From Streptomyces sp. Mut1 (lineage in GTDB: Bacteria > Actinomycetota > Actinomycetes > Streptomycetales > Streptomycetaceae), in the NCBI RefSeq assembly GCF_030719295.1, contig NZ_CP120997.1:1364001-1428000 (forward strand): a DNA stretch of 64,000 nucleotides, read 5' to 3'. Positions 10,236 to 18,395 of this stretch are shown here, one piece after another (position 1 is the first letter of the stretch; the number at the start of each line of letters is the position of its first letter). Made by a program: the position numbers and the translations under genes. The notes beneath the pieces are model-generated. The model did no database searches, was not told where the DNA came from, and saw nothing but the letters and a program-made list of their open reading frames with translations.

Positions 10236-11132
10236 CTAGCCGATGACCGAGAGGCAGGTGGTCGGGGTGGCGTGCGCCGGGTCCAGGGCGTTCGCCACCT
10301 CGTGGTAGGCGACGCGGTCGATCGTCCCGATCGCCACGTGCTCGGACAGGTCGACCGGGCACAGGTCCTGGAGCAGGACGTTGCGCACGTCCGGCCCGTC
10401 CAGGAACTGCGTCCGGTACGGGGTCACGACCTCGTCGTACCGGGTCGCTATGACGGTGTAGTGCACTCCGGGGACGGTGTCCGGCAGGGAGTTGAGCTTG
10501 GTGATGAAGGGCGATCCGGCCACCTGGTCGGCGAGTCCGGGCGTACCGGCGTTGAGCAGGTCACCGACGCCGGGGAAGTAGGGCAGGAGCTTGGTCAGGC
10601 CGAGCAGGGTGGTGCCGTGGTTGTCGGGCGCGAGCCCGATCATGGCGTTCACCTTGGCCGCCCCGCCGAGGAACTTCAGGTAGTAGTTGGGCATCATGCC
10701 GCCCTGCGAGTGGCCGACGATGTCCGCCTTGGCAGCGCCGGTCGAGGAGAGCACCTTGTCGACGAACGTGGCGAGCTGCTGCGCCGACTTGTCGATCGGG
10801 CCGAGGCCGTTGAAGAGCGGCACACCGGGGAGCCGGCCGTAGTCGAGGGAGTAGACGCAGTAGCCCCGGTTCACCAGGTAGGGGGCGAGGACCAGCCAGT
10901 TGTCGACCGAGTTCCCGAAGGTTCCGTGCACCAGGACGACGGGGCGGGGGTGTGCTGCGGAGGGCTTGCAGGAGTAGTCGTTCCAGCCGTGCGAGGTGGC
11001 GGCCGTCGCGGCGGTGGGGGTGGCCGCGGCAGCGGTGGCCGTGGGGGTGGCGACCGCTGCGACGGCGAGAAGCAGGGCGGCGAGCGTCCGGCGCGCGCGG
11101 GGGGAGCGCGGCGCGCGGGTCCAGGGCAGCAT
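10236..11132 (-). CDS. Secreted triacylglycerol lipase, alpha/beta hydrolase
   Basis: A 298-residue exported lipase. A signal peptide with twin Arg pairs spans about residues 1-36 (RARRTLAALLLAVAAVA) and is followed by an Ala/Thr-rich spacer. The mature enzyme has the oxyanion segment VVLVHGTFGN, the nucleophile elbow VGHSQGG, a probable acid in RYDEVVTPY and a probable base His in LSEHVAIG. This arrangement is that of Streptomyces and Cutibacterium class I-type lipases. ATG at 11132 follows GGAGA with 7 bases of spacing. It stands alone between the fusion gene and a tandem-repeat region and ends in a strong hairpin terminator. Confidence 0.92.
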   Translation of the reverse strand: MLPWTRAPRSPRARRTLAALLLAVAAVATPTATAAAATPTAATAATSHGWNDYSCKPSAAHPRPVVLVHGTFGNSVDNWLVLAPYLVNRGYCVYSLDYGRLPGVPLFNGLGPIDKSAQQLATFVDKVLSSTGAAKADIVGHSQGGMMPNYYLKFLGGAAKVNAMIGLAPDNHGTTLLGLTKLLPYFPGVGDLLNAGTPGLADQVAGSPFITKLNSLPDTVPGVHYTVIATRYDEVVTPYRTQFLDGPDVRNVLLQDLCPVDLSEHVAIGTIDRVAYHEVANALDPAHATPTTCLSVIG

Positions 11133-11506
11133 CGTGGGGTCTCCTTGCGGCTCAAGGGAGTTGCGACGTCTGTGCACCCTGCGGCCCGGACCACAAGTAC
11201 TGCGCGTTCTGCGTGCTCATGCCAAATTACGCACGAGTAGGGTTTCCTGGGAAGTTACGCGTCGGTAAAAAGTGCGCGGGATCGGCCGGAGCGCCGTCCG
11301 GACCCCGGGCACGCCGCGCCTCGTGGCCGGCCGCGAGCCGTCCCCGGCCTTCGCGCACGCGGTCGGGCCGCGAGCCGTCCCGGCACGACCGCGTGCGCGG
11401 GGGCCGGGGTCAGGCCGCGAGCCGTCCCGGCATGACGGCGTGCGCGGGGGCCGGGGTGGTCAGGCCGCGAGTCGTCCCGGCACGACCGCGTACACGGGGG
11501 CCGGGG
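11133..11506. other. Intergenic stretch between imuB-like stop and lipase start
   Basis: 374 bases without a supported gene. The left part (to about 11280) is less GC-rich and should hold the lipase promoter. The right part is filled by a roughly 47-base tandem repeat array described separately. I see no RNA gene or insertion sequence. Confidence 0.7.
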
Positions 11507-11535
11507 TCAGGCCGCGAGCCGTCCCGGCATGACGG
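11329..11535. repeat. Tandem repeat, about 47-base period, duplicating the imuB-like 3' end
   Basis: Copies begin with GGCCGCGAGCCGTC or a close variant at 11329, 11366, 11413, 11463 and 11510, spacings 37, 47, 50 and 47. Each is followed by CCGGCA(T/C)GAC and, in the middle copies, a G-rich run of the GCGGGGGCCGGGG type. The last copy is the coding 3' end of the imuB-like gene (codons for MPGRLAA and the stop). The array therefore looks like repeated duplication of the gene's terminal codons plus about 25 flanking bases. Copies carry independent substitutions, so it is not new. Confidence 0.85.
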
Positions 11536-12766
11536 CCCGGGGCCCGAACCTCTCCCGCAGCCGGTCCGCGACCGCCTCGATCCGCCGCGCCCGCTCGTCC
11601 ACCGGGTCGAAGGTCAGCTGGTGGGCGGCCCGCCCGGCATCGCCGAGTCCCTCGGCGCGCAGCCCGATCCCCCGCACCCGGGCCCGTTGCAGGGCGAACG
11701 AGTCATGGACGCGGTACGCCAGCGCGGTGAGCTCCGCGGAGTGTGCGGTGGGCTCGCGCAGGGTACGGCTGCGGGTCAGCGTCGAGTAGCCGGTGCGGTC
11801 GGCGTAGCGCACGGAGACCGCGAGCGAACGGCACACCTGGCCCTCGCCGCGCATCCTCGCCCCCAGCTCCTCGGTGAGCGACATGAGCGCGCGGCGCTGC
11901 CGTTCCCGGTCCAGCTCGTCGCGCGGGAAGGTCCGTTCGGCGGCGACCGAGCGGGCGGCGGCGTTCGGCACGACCGCGGTGCGGTCGATGCCGCGCGCCC
12001 GTTCCCACAGGTCGCGCCCGGTCCGCGCCCCGGTGATCCGTTGCAGGGTGCCGAGCGGGGCGGCCGCGATCCGGCCGACGGAGTCGAGCCCGTATCCACA
12101 CAGGGTGCGGGCCGTCGCCGTCCCTACGCCGTCCAGCGCGGCGGCCGGCCGGTCCGCCAGGAAGGCGGCGGCCCCGCCCGCGGGCACCACGAAGGTGGTC
12201 CCTGGCGCGGCCTGCCGCAGCGCCATCCGGGCCAGCATCGGATTCCGGGCGGCCCCGATCGCGCAGTCCACCCCGTACAGGGCCAGGGCGCGGACCCGGA
12301 TCACGGAGGCGAGGCCCTTCGCGTCCCGCCCGAAGTAGCGCAGCGCGCCCCGCACATCGACGAGCGCGCCGTCGGGCGGCACCGCCTCGACGACCGGGGT
12401 GAACGAACCGAGCAGGGCGAGCAGCCCCGCGTAGCCGGCGGCGTCCGGGGGCCCACCGGCGACCCGCCGGAACCGCAGACAGAGAATCCCGGGCTGCTCA
12501 CCGGCCAGGAGCACCCCGGATTCCGCTCCGGCCCCGCGTACCTCGGACAACTCGTCAGCCACAAGCGCCTCGGGCACCTCACCGGCCCCACGTACCCCGG
12601 GCATCTCGCCGGCCCCACGCATCCCGGACACATCGTCAGCCGCAAGTGCCTCGGGTACATCGCCGACCACAAGCACCTCGGGCACCTCAGGCACCTCAGG
12701 CACCGCAAGCGCCTCAGGCATCTCACCGGCCCCGCGTACCTCGTCACCCCCACGCAGCTCGTTCAT
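11507..12766 (-). CDS. imuB: ImuB-like Y-family DNA polymerase homologue, catalytically degenerate
   Basis: A 419-residue protein of the DinB/ImuB group, the usual partner of DnaE2 in damage-induced mutagenesis, where it serves as an adaptor to the clamp and not as a polymerase. The first catalytic motif is lost (PGILCLRFRR replaces the acidic palm motif) and the second is altered (LVDVRGALRYFG), fitting an inactive polymerase. A helix-hairpin-helix-like region LDGVGTATARTLCGYG follows. The ATG at 12766 overlaps the dnaE2 stop as ATGA, with GGGGAG upstream, so translation is coupled. Residues 10-92 are an unusual degenerate repeat extension rich in Val, Pro, Glu, Gly and Ala. The 3' end is duplicated downstream as a tandem array. 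No imuA' gene is seen. Confidence 0.88.
   Translation of the reverse strand: MNELRGGDEVRGAGEMPEALAVPEVPEVPEVLVVGDVPEALAADDVSGMRGAGEMPGVRGAGEVPEALVADELSEVRGAGAESGVLLAGEQPGILCLRFRRVAGGPPDAAGYAGLLALLGSFTPVVEAVPPDGALVDVRGALRYFGRDAKGLASVIRVRALALYGVDCAIGAARNPMLARMALRQAAPGTTFVVPAGGAAAFLADRPAAALDGVGTATARTLCGYGLDSVGRIAAAPLGTLQRITGARTGRDLWERARGIDRTAVVPNAAARSVAAERTFPRDELDRERQRRALMSLTEELGARMRGEGQVCRSLAVSVRYADRTGYSTLTRSRTLREPTAHSAELTALAYRVHDSFALQRARVRGIGLRAEGLGDAGRAAHQLTFDPVDERARRIEAVADRLRERFGPRAVMPGRLAA
12491..12740 (-). repeat. Degenerate in-frame repeat in the imuB-like N-terminus
   Basis: The DNA encodes about 83 residues in which (V/M)RGAGE or VRGAGA recurs at residues 10, 49, 58 and 77. Between these are variants of VPEAL-V/A-ADE and three consecutive PEV units. 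The repeat is in frame and contains no stops. Confidence 0.75.
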
Positions 12767-15700
12767 CCCGCACTCCCCGGGCTCTGGTGCCAGAGTTTCC
12801 TTCCGGTGGGCAGCCCTTCGCCGGGCGGCCGGAGGTCGGCCCACGGGTTCATCTCGTAGCCGGTGGGCATCCGGATGCGGCGTCCGTCGTCACCGGCCGG
12901 CGCCGGGGCCTCCCCGGACCCGGACCCGGGCTCGGACCCAGGCTCCGGCTCCGGCTCCGGCACCCGCGCCAGCCGGGCCGCGACCGCGTCGAGCCCGCCG
13001 GTACGCCGCAGCTCGGCCAGCTCCGCCAGGTTCCAGGCGGCCGCGCCGACCACGCTCAGGCTCCGCGCCCCGCGCCGCTGCACCACCCCGCGCACCAGCA
13101 GCAGCCAGGAGTGGAAGACGGTGTGCGCGCAGGCGGCGTGGCTGTCGTCGAAGAAGGCGAGGTCGACCAGGCCCGTACCGTCGTCCAGGGTGGTGAAGAC
13201 GACCCGGCGGCCGGAGCGGATCGGCGGGGTCTGGGTCGCCGCCTTGGCGCCCGCGACCAGCACGGTCTCCCCGTGCCGCGCCTCGCGCAGCTGCTTGGCC
13301 GAGACCGCGCCGAGCTCCTTGAGGAAGGCGTGGTGATCGCTCATCAGGTGGCGCGAGACATCCATGCTCAGCACGCCCAGCTCGGCGCTGAGCCGTTCCG
13401 CCTCGTTGAGGTCGGGCAGGCCGACGGACGCGGTGCGGTGGCCGCCGCCGAGCGGGAGCTGAGCGCCGCCGCCGCCGGAACCCGCGCCCCGCTGGGCGCG
13501 GTGCAGTTCGGACAGGTGCAGCAGCAGGTCGCGCCGGTTGGCCCCGAACGCGTCCAACGCGCCGACCTGGGCCAGCCGTTCGGCGGCCGGCCTGCCGGGA
13601 CGGGCCCGCTGCCAGAAGTCCAGCAGCGAGCTGTAGGGCTGTCCGGCCTCGATCCGGTCGACCTCGGCCGCGCTGATCCCGTGGACGTCCGAGAGCGCCA
13701 GCCGCAGCCCCCAGCGCTCCCCCATCTCCCCCTCATCGGACACCAGTTCGATTTGGTGGGTGGCCGCCGACCGGTTGACGTCCAGCGGCAGCACCGGCAC
13801 CCCGCGCCGCCGCGCGTCGGCGAGCAGCAGCCGCTTGGGGTACATCCCCGGGTCATGGGTGAGCAGACCGGCGTAGAAGGCCGCCGGGTGGTGCGCCTTC
13901 AGCCAGGCCGACTGGTACGTGGGCACCGCGAAGGCCACCGCGTGCGCCTTGCAGAAGCCGTAGCTGCCGAACGCCTCGATGATCTCCCAGGCACGGGCGA
14001 TCACCTCCGCGCCGTACTCGCGCGCCGCCGCGTGCTGGGCGAACCAGATCCTGATCCGGCCCTGCGACTCGGGGTCGGAGAGCCCGCGCCTGACCCGGTC
14101 GGCCTCGTCCCGGCCGCAGCCGGTCATGATGTCGACGATCTCAATGATCTGCTCGTGGAAGACCACCACGCCGTACGTCTCGCGCAGCGGCCCCTCCAGG
14201 TCGGGGTGCGGATAGCGGACCGGCGCCCGGCCGTGCCGGGCCTCGATGAACGGGCGGACCATGTCGGCGGAGACGGGGCCCGGCCGGAACAGCGATATGT
14301 CGACCACCAGATCGTGGAAGTCCTCCGGCTGGAGCCTGCCGACCAGGTCGCGCTGGCCGGGCGACTCGATCTGGAAGCAGCCCAGCGTCTCGGCCGTCCT
14401 GATCAGCCGGTACGTCTCCGGGTCGCCCGGCTCCACACCGTCCAGGTCGATCTCCCGGCCCGAGGCCCGCTTCACCTCCGTGACCGCGTGCGCCATCGCC
14501 GACTGCATCCGTACGCCCAGCACGTCGAGCTTGAGCAGCCCGAGGTGCTCCACGTCCTCCTTGTCGAACTGGGACATCGGGAGGCCCTCGCCGCTGGTGG
14601 GCATGACGGGGGTACGCCGCAGCAGCGAGGCGTCCGAGAGGAGGACCCCGCACGGGTGCATGGCGATGCCGCGCGGCAGGGCGTCCAGCGCCTCCACCAG
14701 CTCCCACAGCCGCCCGTACTTCTCCTTGGTCCTGGCCACCTCGCGCAGTTCGGGCAGTTCCTCCATGGCCGCGCGGGCGTCGCGGGCCCGGATGTGCGGG
14801 AACGCCTTGGCGAGCCGGTCGGTCTCGGCCGGGTTCATGGAGAGCGCGGCGCCGACGTCGCGGATGGCGTGGCGCACCCGGTAGGTCTCGGGCATGGCGA
14901 CGGTGGCGACCCGTTCGGCGCCGAAGCGGCCGATGATCGCGCGGTAGACGTCGAGGCGGCGGGCCGACTCGACGTCGATGTCGATGTCGGGCAGCACGAA
15001 GCGGCGCTTGGACAGGAAGCGCTCCATCAGCAGCCCGTGCTCGACCGGGTCGGCGTGGGCGATGCCCAAGAGGTGGTTGACCAGCGAACCGGCGCCGGAG
15101 CCGCGGGCGGCCACCCGCACCTTCATCTCCCGTACGTCGTCCACGACCCGGGCGACGGTGAGGAAGTACGAGGCGAAGCCGTGGTGGGCGATGATGTCCA
15201 GCTCGCGGTGCATCCGGTCCCAGTACTCCGGCCTGCGGTCGTAGCCGTGCAGGACCATGCCGGCGGCGGCGCGGGAGGCCAGCACCCGCTGGGCGGTGCG
15301 CCGGTCCGCGCCGACGAGGCGGGGTTCGGGGAAGCGGACGGAGCCGAGGCCGATGTCGCCCCCGGGCTCGACCACGCAGGCCTCGGCGGTGTGCCGGGTC
15401 TCCGCGAGCAGCCGCGCCCCGGCGTCCGGGCCGAGTCCGGCGGCCATGGTGATCCGCTCGGCGTTCTCCGCCATCGCGCGGGCGCCCTTGAGCCAGCGCT
15501 CACCGCTGTCGAGCGGGGCGCGGCGCGGGTCCACGGGGACGAGCCCGCGGGCGGAGTCGAGCACGTCGGCGACCGGGCCCTGGCCCTCGTCGGCGTACCG
15601 GACGGCGTTGGTCAGCACGGCCCGTACGCCCTGCTCGGCGGCGAGGCCGACGGTACGGGCGGCGAGCCGCAGCGAACCGGGGCCGGTGCCGGTCCTGCCG

Positions 15701-16263
15701 TGGTCGACGGCTTCGAGCCGCAGGTCGTCGCCGTACAGCTCCCGCCAGGGGGCGAGGAGGGCGGCGGCCAGGTCGGGGCGGCCCGCCGAGAGCGCCCTGC
15801 CCACGTCGGACGCGGGGCCGAGCAGCACGGTGAGCCCTTCGGCGGGCAGCGCGAGCCGTTCGACCAGGGGCCGGCCGCCTTCGGGGACGGCGGCGTGGGC
15901 GGCGGTGACCAGACGGCACAGCTCGGCCCAGCCCTGTGCGCCGTCGCGGGCGAGGAAGGTGACCCGGGGTGCGGATTCATCGACAAAGGCACCCCCGCGG
16001 GCCGGGGTCCGGGGCCGGTCCCGCCGCGTACGCCCGTCCCCTGCCGCGGGGCCCACCGCGAGGTCCACCCCGAACAGCGGGCGGACCCCTTCCCGCTCGC
16101 AGGCACGGGCGAACCGGACCGCGCCCGCCAGGGTGTCGCGGTCGGTGAGCGCGAGGGCGCCCATCCCCCGTTCGGCGGCGCGCTCCGCGAGCCGCTCCGG
16201 GTGCGAGGCCCCGTACCGCAGGGAGAACCCGGAGACGGTATGCAGATGCGTGAACCCTGGCAC
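12763..16263 (-). CDS. dnaE2: Error-prone DNA polymerase III alpha subunit DnaE2
   Basis: A 1166-residue C-family polymerase for damage-induced translesion synthesis. Domains in order: a PHP domain (THLHTVSGFSLRYG at the N-terminus), a palm with the acidic motif LPDIDIDVESARR, the fingers region with QFDKEDVEHLGLLKLDVLG, a helix-hairpin-helix region and a C-terminal OB fold ending in a Glu/Pro/Ser-rich tail. GTG at 16263 is chosen because GGAGG precedes it by 5 bases and the protein then begins PGFTHLHT as family members do. An ATG at 16335 in the same frame lies inside the LexA box and cannot be the start. imuB-like follows by ATGA overlap, forming a two-gene SOS operon. Confidence 0.96.
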   Translation of the reverse strand: MPGFTHLHTVSGFSLRYGASHPERLAERAAERGMGALALTDRDTLAGAVRFARACEREGVRPLFGVDLAVGPAAGDGRTRRDRPRTPARGGAFVDESAPRVTFLARDGAQGWAELCRLVTAAHAAVPEGGRPLVERLALPAEGLTVLLGPASDVGRALSAGRPDLAAALLAPWRELYGDDLRLEAVDHGRTGTGPGSLRLAARTVGLAAEQGVRAVLTNAVRYADEGQGPVADVLDSARGLVPVDPRRAPLDSGERWLKGARAMAENAERITMAAGLGPDAGARLLAETRHTAEACVVEPGGDIGLGSVRFPEPRLVGADRRTAQRVLASRAAAGMVLHGYDRRPEYWDRMHRELDIIAHHGFASYFLTVARVVDDVREMKVRVAARGSGAGSLVNHLLGIAHADPVEHGLLMERFLSKRRFVLPDIDIDVESARRLDVYRAIIGRFGAERVATVAMPETYRVRHAIRDVGAALSMNPAETDRLAKAFPHIRARDARAAMEELPELREVARTKEKYGRLWELVEALDALPRGIAMHPCGVLLSDASLLRRTPVMPTSGEGLPMSQFDKEDVEHLGLLKLDVLGVRMQSAMAHAVTEVKRASGREIDLDGVEPGDPETYRLIRTAETLGCFQIESPGQRDLVGRLQPEDFHDLVVDISLFRPGPVSADMVRPFIEARHGRAPVRYPHPDLEGPLRETYGVVVFHEQIIEIVDIMTGCGRDEADRVRRGLSDPESQGRIRIWFAQHAAAREYGAEVIARAWEIIEAFGSYGFCKAHAVAFAVPTYQSAWLKAHHPAAFYAGLLTHDPGMYPKRLLLADARRRGVPVLPLDVNRSAATHQIELVSDEGEMGERWGLRLALSDVHGISAAEVDRIEAGQPYSSLLDFWQRARPGRPAAERLAQVGALDAFGANRRDLLLHLSELHRAQRGAGSGGGGAQLPLGGGHRTASVGLPDLNEAERLSAELGVLSMDVSRHLMSDHHAFLKELGAVSAKQLREARHGETVLVAGAKAATQTPPIRSGRRVVFTTLDDGTGLVDLAFFDDSHAACAHTVFHSWLLLVRGVVQRRGARSLSVVGAAAWNLAELAELRRTGGLDAVAARLARVPEPEPEPGSEPGSGSGEAPAPAGDDGRRIRMPTGYEMNPWADLRPPGEGLPTGRKLWHQSPGSAG

Positions 16264-16327
16264 CTGCACCTCCTGAGCCGATCCGTACGCGCTGGCCACC
16301 CCCTCGCTCTCCACCATAAACCAAGTT

Positions 16328-16343
16328 TCGAACATTCGTACGA
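16328..16343 (-). promoter_or_regulatory. LexA/SOS box upstream of dnaE2
   Basis: TCGAACATTCGTACGA at 16328-16343 matches the actinobacterial LexA consensus TCGAAC-N4-GTTCGA in 11 of 12 half-site positions. It lies 65 bases upstream of the dnaE2 GTG. Binding by LexA and induction by DNA damage are inferred from the match and from the role of dnaE2. The divergent membrane protein gene begins 84 bases on the other side and could also be affected. Confidence 0.8.
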
Positions 16344-16427
16344 TACCCGGTGTGCGGGCACTTCCCCCTTCAACCGTTCAGCCCCGCCCCGACTGCGTGG
16401 GCGGCGGGCAGCCCGGACCGTGGGGGC

Positions 16428-17507
16428 ATGACTTTCGCTGACGAGGTGAGAAGAGCCGTCACTCCCCGGGCCGCACTGCTGGTCATCGGGGTGCTGGCGC
16501 TCCAGCTGCTGTTCATCGCGTCCTACATCGGGGCGCTCCACAGCCCGAAGGCGAAGGACGTCCCCTTCGGCGTCGTCGCCCCCCAGCAGATGTCCGCCCG
16601 CCTCGTCACCGAACTGAACGGCCTCCCCGGCGGCCCGCTCGACCCCCGCGCACTCGCCGACGCCGCCACCGCCCGCCGGCAGATCCTCGACCGCGAGATC
16701 GACGGCGCCCTGATCGTCGACCCCAGGAGCACCAAGGACACCGTGCTGGTCGCCTCCGGTGGGGGCACCGTCCTGGCCAACTCCCTGACGAAGATCATCA
16801 AGGAGGCCGAGCTCAGCCAGGGGCGCACCGCGGGCGCCGTGGACGTGGCCCCGGCCTCACGCCGGGACTTCGACGGGCTGTCCTCGTTCTACCTGGCCGT
16901 GGGCTGGTGCGTCGGCGGCTACCTCTGCGCCTCGATCCTCGCGATCAGCGCGGGCAGCCGCCCCGCCAACCGTCAGCGCGCACTCATCCGGACCGGGGTC
17001 ATGGCCCTGTACTCGATCGCGGGCGGCATCGGCGGCGCCGTCATCATCGGCCCGATCCTCAACGCCCTGCCCGGAAGCTTCTGGGGGATGTCGGGCCTGG
17101 GCGCGCTGACCGTCTTCGCGGTCGGCATGATCACGCTCGCTCTGGAGGCGCTCACCGGCATCGTCGGCATCGGCCTGGCCGTGCTGATCGTGGTCATCGC
17201 GGGCAACCCGAGCGCGGGCGGCGCCTTCCCGCTGCCCATGCTCCCGGACTTCTGGCGCGCGATCGGCCCCGCCCTGCCCCCGGGCGCCTCGACCTGGACG
17301 GCGCGCTCGATCGCGTACTTCAGGGGCAACGCCGTGACCGGCCCGCTGCTGGTGCTGTCCGCCTGGGCGGTGGTGGGCACGATCGGCACCATGCTCCTGG
17401 CCCTGCGGAAGAAGCCGGAGACGGCGGACACCCCGGGGACGGGGGCCGGTCCGGCGGTGACGGGGCCGGGGACGGGGACGGGCGGCACCGGGTCGAGCCC
17501 GGCGTAG
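16428..17507 (+). CDS. Membrane protein, YhgE/Pip or DUF3533-like
   Basis: A 359-residue membrane protein. One transmembrane helix near residues 15-35 is followed by an outside domain of about 110 residues (HSPKAKDVPFGVVAPQQ onward), then five further hydrophobic helices (for example YLAVGWCVGGYLCASILAI, IAGGIGGAVIIGPIL, VGIGLAVLIVVIAG). It ends in a Gly/Thr/Pro-rich cytoplasmic tail. This topology is that of ABC-2-type permease-like proteins of the YhgE/Pip and DUF3533 families, often linked to export or cell-envelope functions. There is no ATPase partner next door. ATG at 16428 follows a run of G with short spacing. A terminator hairpin starts at the stop codon. Confidence 0.75.
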   Translation: MTFADEVRRAVTPRAALLVIGVLALQLLFIASYIGALHSPKAKDVPFGVVAPQQMSARLVTELNGLPGGPLDPRALADAATARRQILDREIDGALIVDPRSTKDTVLVASGGGTVLANSLTKIIKEAELSQGRTAGAVDVAPASRRDFDGLSSFYLAVGWCVGGYLCASILAISAGSRPANRQRALIRTGVMALYSIAGGIGGAVIIGPILNALPGSFWGMSGLGALTVFAVGMITLALEALTGIVGIGLAVLIVVIAGNPSAGGAFPLPMLPDFWRAIGPALPPGASTWTARSIAYFRGNAVTGPLLVLSAWAVVGTIGTMLLALRKKPETADTPGTGAGPAVTGPGTGTGGTGSSPA

Positions 17508-17527
17508 CGGCCCCCGCCGGGGGCCGC
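17507..17527 (+). terminator. 9-bp GC hairpin at the end of the membrane protein gene
   Basis: Arms 17507-17515 and 17519-17527 pair perfectly around a 3-base loop. The hairpin begins at the last base of the TAG stop codon, so it may also be stalled over by ribosomes. Confidence 0.5.
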
Positions 17528-17840
17528 GCCTCGGCATCCGCCCGGCGGCCAGGGGAGGGAAGCCACGACCAGCGTCTCCCGGTCGTGTCGTTCCCCAGCC
17601 AGGAGACAGCCGCGTACGCGCACCAGGGGTTCGCCGAACCGAAGAAGGAACAGGCCCGCCGCCGGGGCGGCGGCGCGGCGGCTGACCCCTACAACAACCC
17701 CGCACAGCAGGGGGATCACACCTCTAGGCATGACAGGTACATGACGTCATGCTGGGGCGACCTCGTGTCACCCGCGAGGCGAAGGCAGGCAGGCCGGTCA
17801 GCGGCCGTGCCGACTTCCCCCCACCCCATGGAGGTTGCTC
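17508..17840. other. Intergenic stretch before the phospholipase gene
   Basis: 333 bases with no supported gene. It contains the terminator above and a 12-bp perfect palindrome, CATGACGTCATG, at 17740-17751, about 90 bases upstream of the phospholipase start. The palindrome could be an operator. I see nothing else. Confidence 0.6.
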
Positions 17841-18338
17841 ATGCGTCGCCGCGTCGCCATCCTGCTCGCCACCGTCGGCCTGTCGCTCCCGCTCGCCCTG
17901 CTGCCCGCCACGTCCGCATCGGCGGCGCCCGCGGACAAGCCCCAGGTCCTCAGTTCCTGGACGCAGACGAGCGCCGCCAGCTACAACGCGTGGAACTCCG
18001 CCCGCAACAACCAGGGCGCGTGGTCCGCGTACGGCTTCGACTGGTCGACGGACTACTGCAGCAGCTCGCCCGACAACCCGTTCGGCTTCCCCTTCCAGAC
18101 GGCCTGCGCCCGCCACGACTTCGGCTACCGCAACTACAAGGCCGCCGGCACGTTCTCCGCCAACAAGGCACGCCTCGACAACGCCCTCTACTCGGACCTC
18201 AAGCGCGTGTGCGCCGCCTACTCCGGCGCCAAGCTGACCTCGTGCAACGCCACGGCCTGGACGTACTACCACGCGGTGGACATCTTCGGCGTCGCACCGG
18301 CCTCGGCGGGCGCCGGCAGAGCGGTCGCGGCCCGCTGA
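17841..18338 (+). CDS. Secreted prokaryotic phospholipase A2
   Basis: A 165-residue exported enzyme that hydrolyses the sn-2 ester of phospholipids, like the structurally known S. violaceoruber PLA2. Residues 1-29 form a signal peptide ending ATSASAA. The catalytic pair is in CARHDFGYRNY (His92, Asp93), with a calcium-site Asp in the preceding FDWSTDYC segment. Four cysteines (DYC, TAC, RVC, SCN) give two disulfides as in the family. ATG at 17841 follows GGAGG at 17830-17834 with 6 bases between. It is monocistronic, with a long hairpin terminator 15 bases after the stop. Confidence 0.93.
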   Translation: MRRRVAILLATVGLSLPLALLPATSASAAPADKPQVLSSWTQTSAASYNAWNSARNNQGAWSAYGFDWSTDYCSSSPDNPFGFPFQTACARHDFGYRNYKAAGTFSANKARLDNALYSDLKRVCAAYSGAKLTSCNATAWTYYHAVDIFGVAPASAGAGRAVAAR

Positions 18339-18353
18339 CCGGCCCTCTTCCCC

Positions 18354-18388
18354 GGAGGCCGGGCCCGCCACCGACGGGCCCGGCCTCC
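18354..18388 (+). terminator. 14-bp hairpin after the phospholipase gene
   Basis: Arms 18354-18367 and 18375-18388 are perfectly complementary with a 7-base loop. It lies between convergent genes and may serve both directions. Confidence 0.75.
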
Positions 18389-18395
18389 GCGCACG

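Noticed and set aside
11329..11535. Possible CRISPR array
   Set aside because: The units are contiguous, lack unique spacers, vary in length and include the coding end of the imuB-like gene. No cas genes are present.
12646..16431. A 1261-codon open frame on the plus strand opposite dnaE2 and imuB
   Set aside because: Long antisense frames are normal in very GC-rich DNA. The translation is low-complexity Gly/Arg/Pro/Val without domains, and dnaE2 on the other strand is unmistakable.
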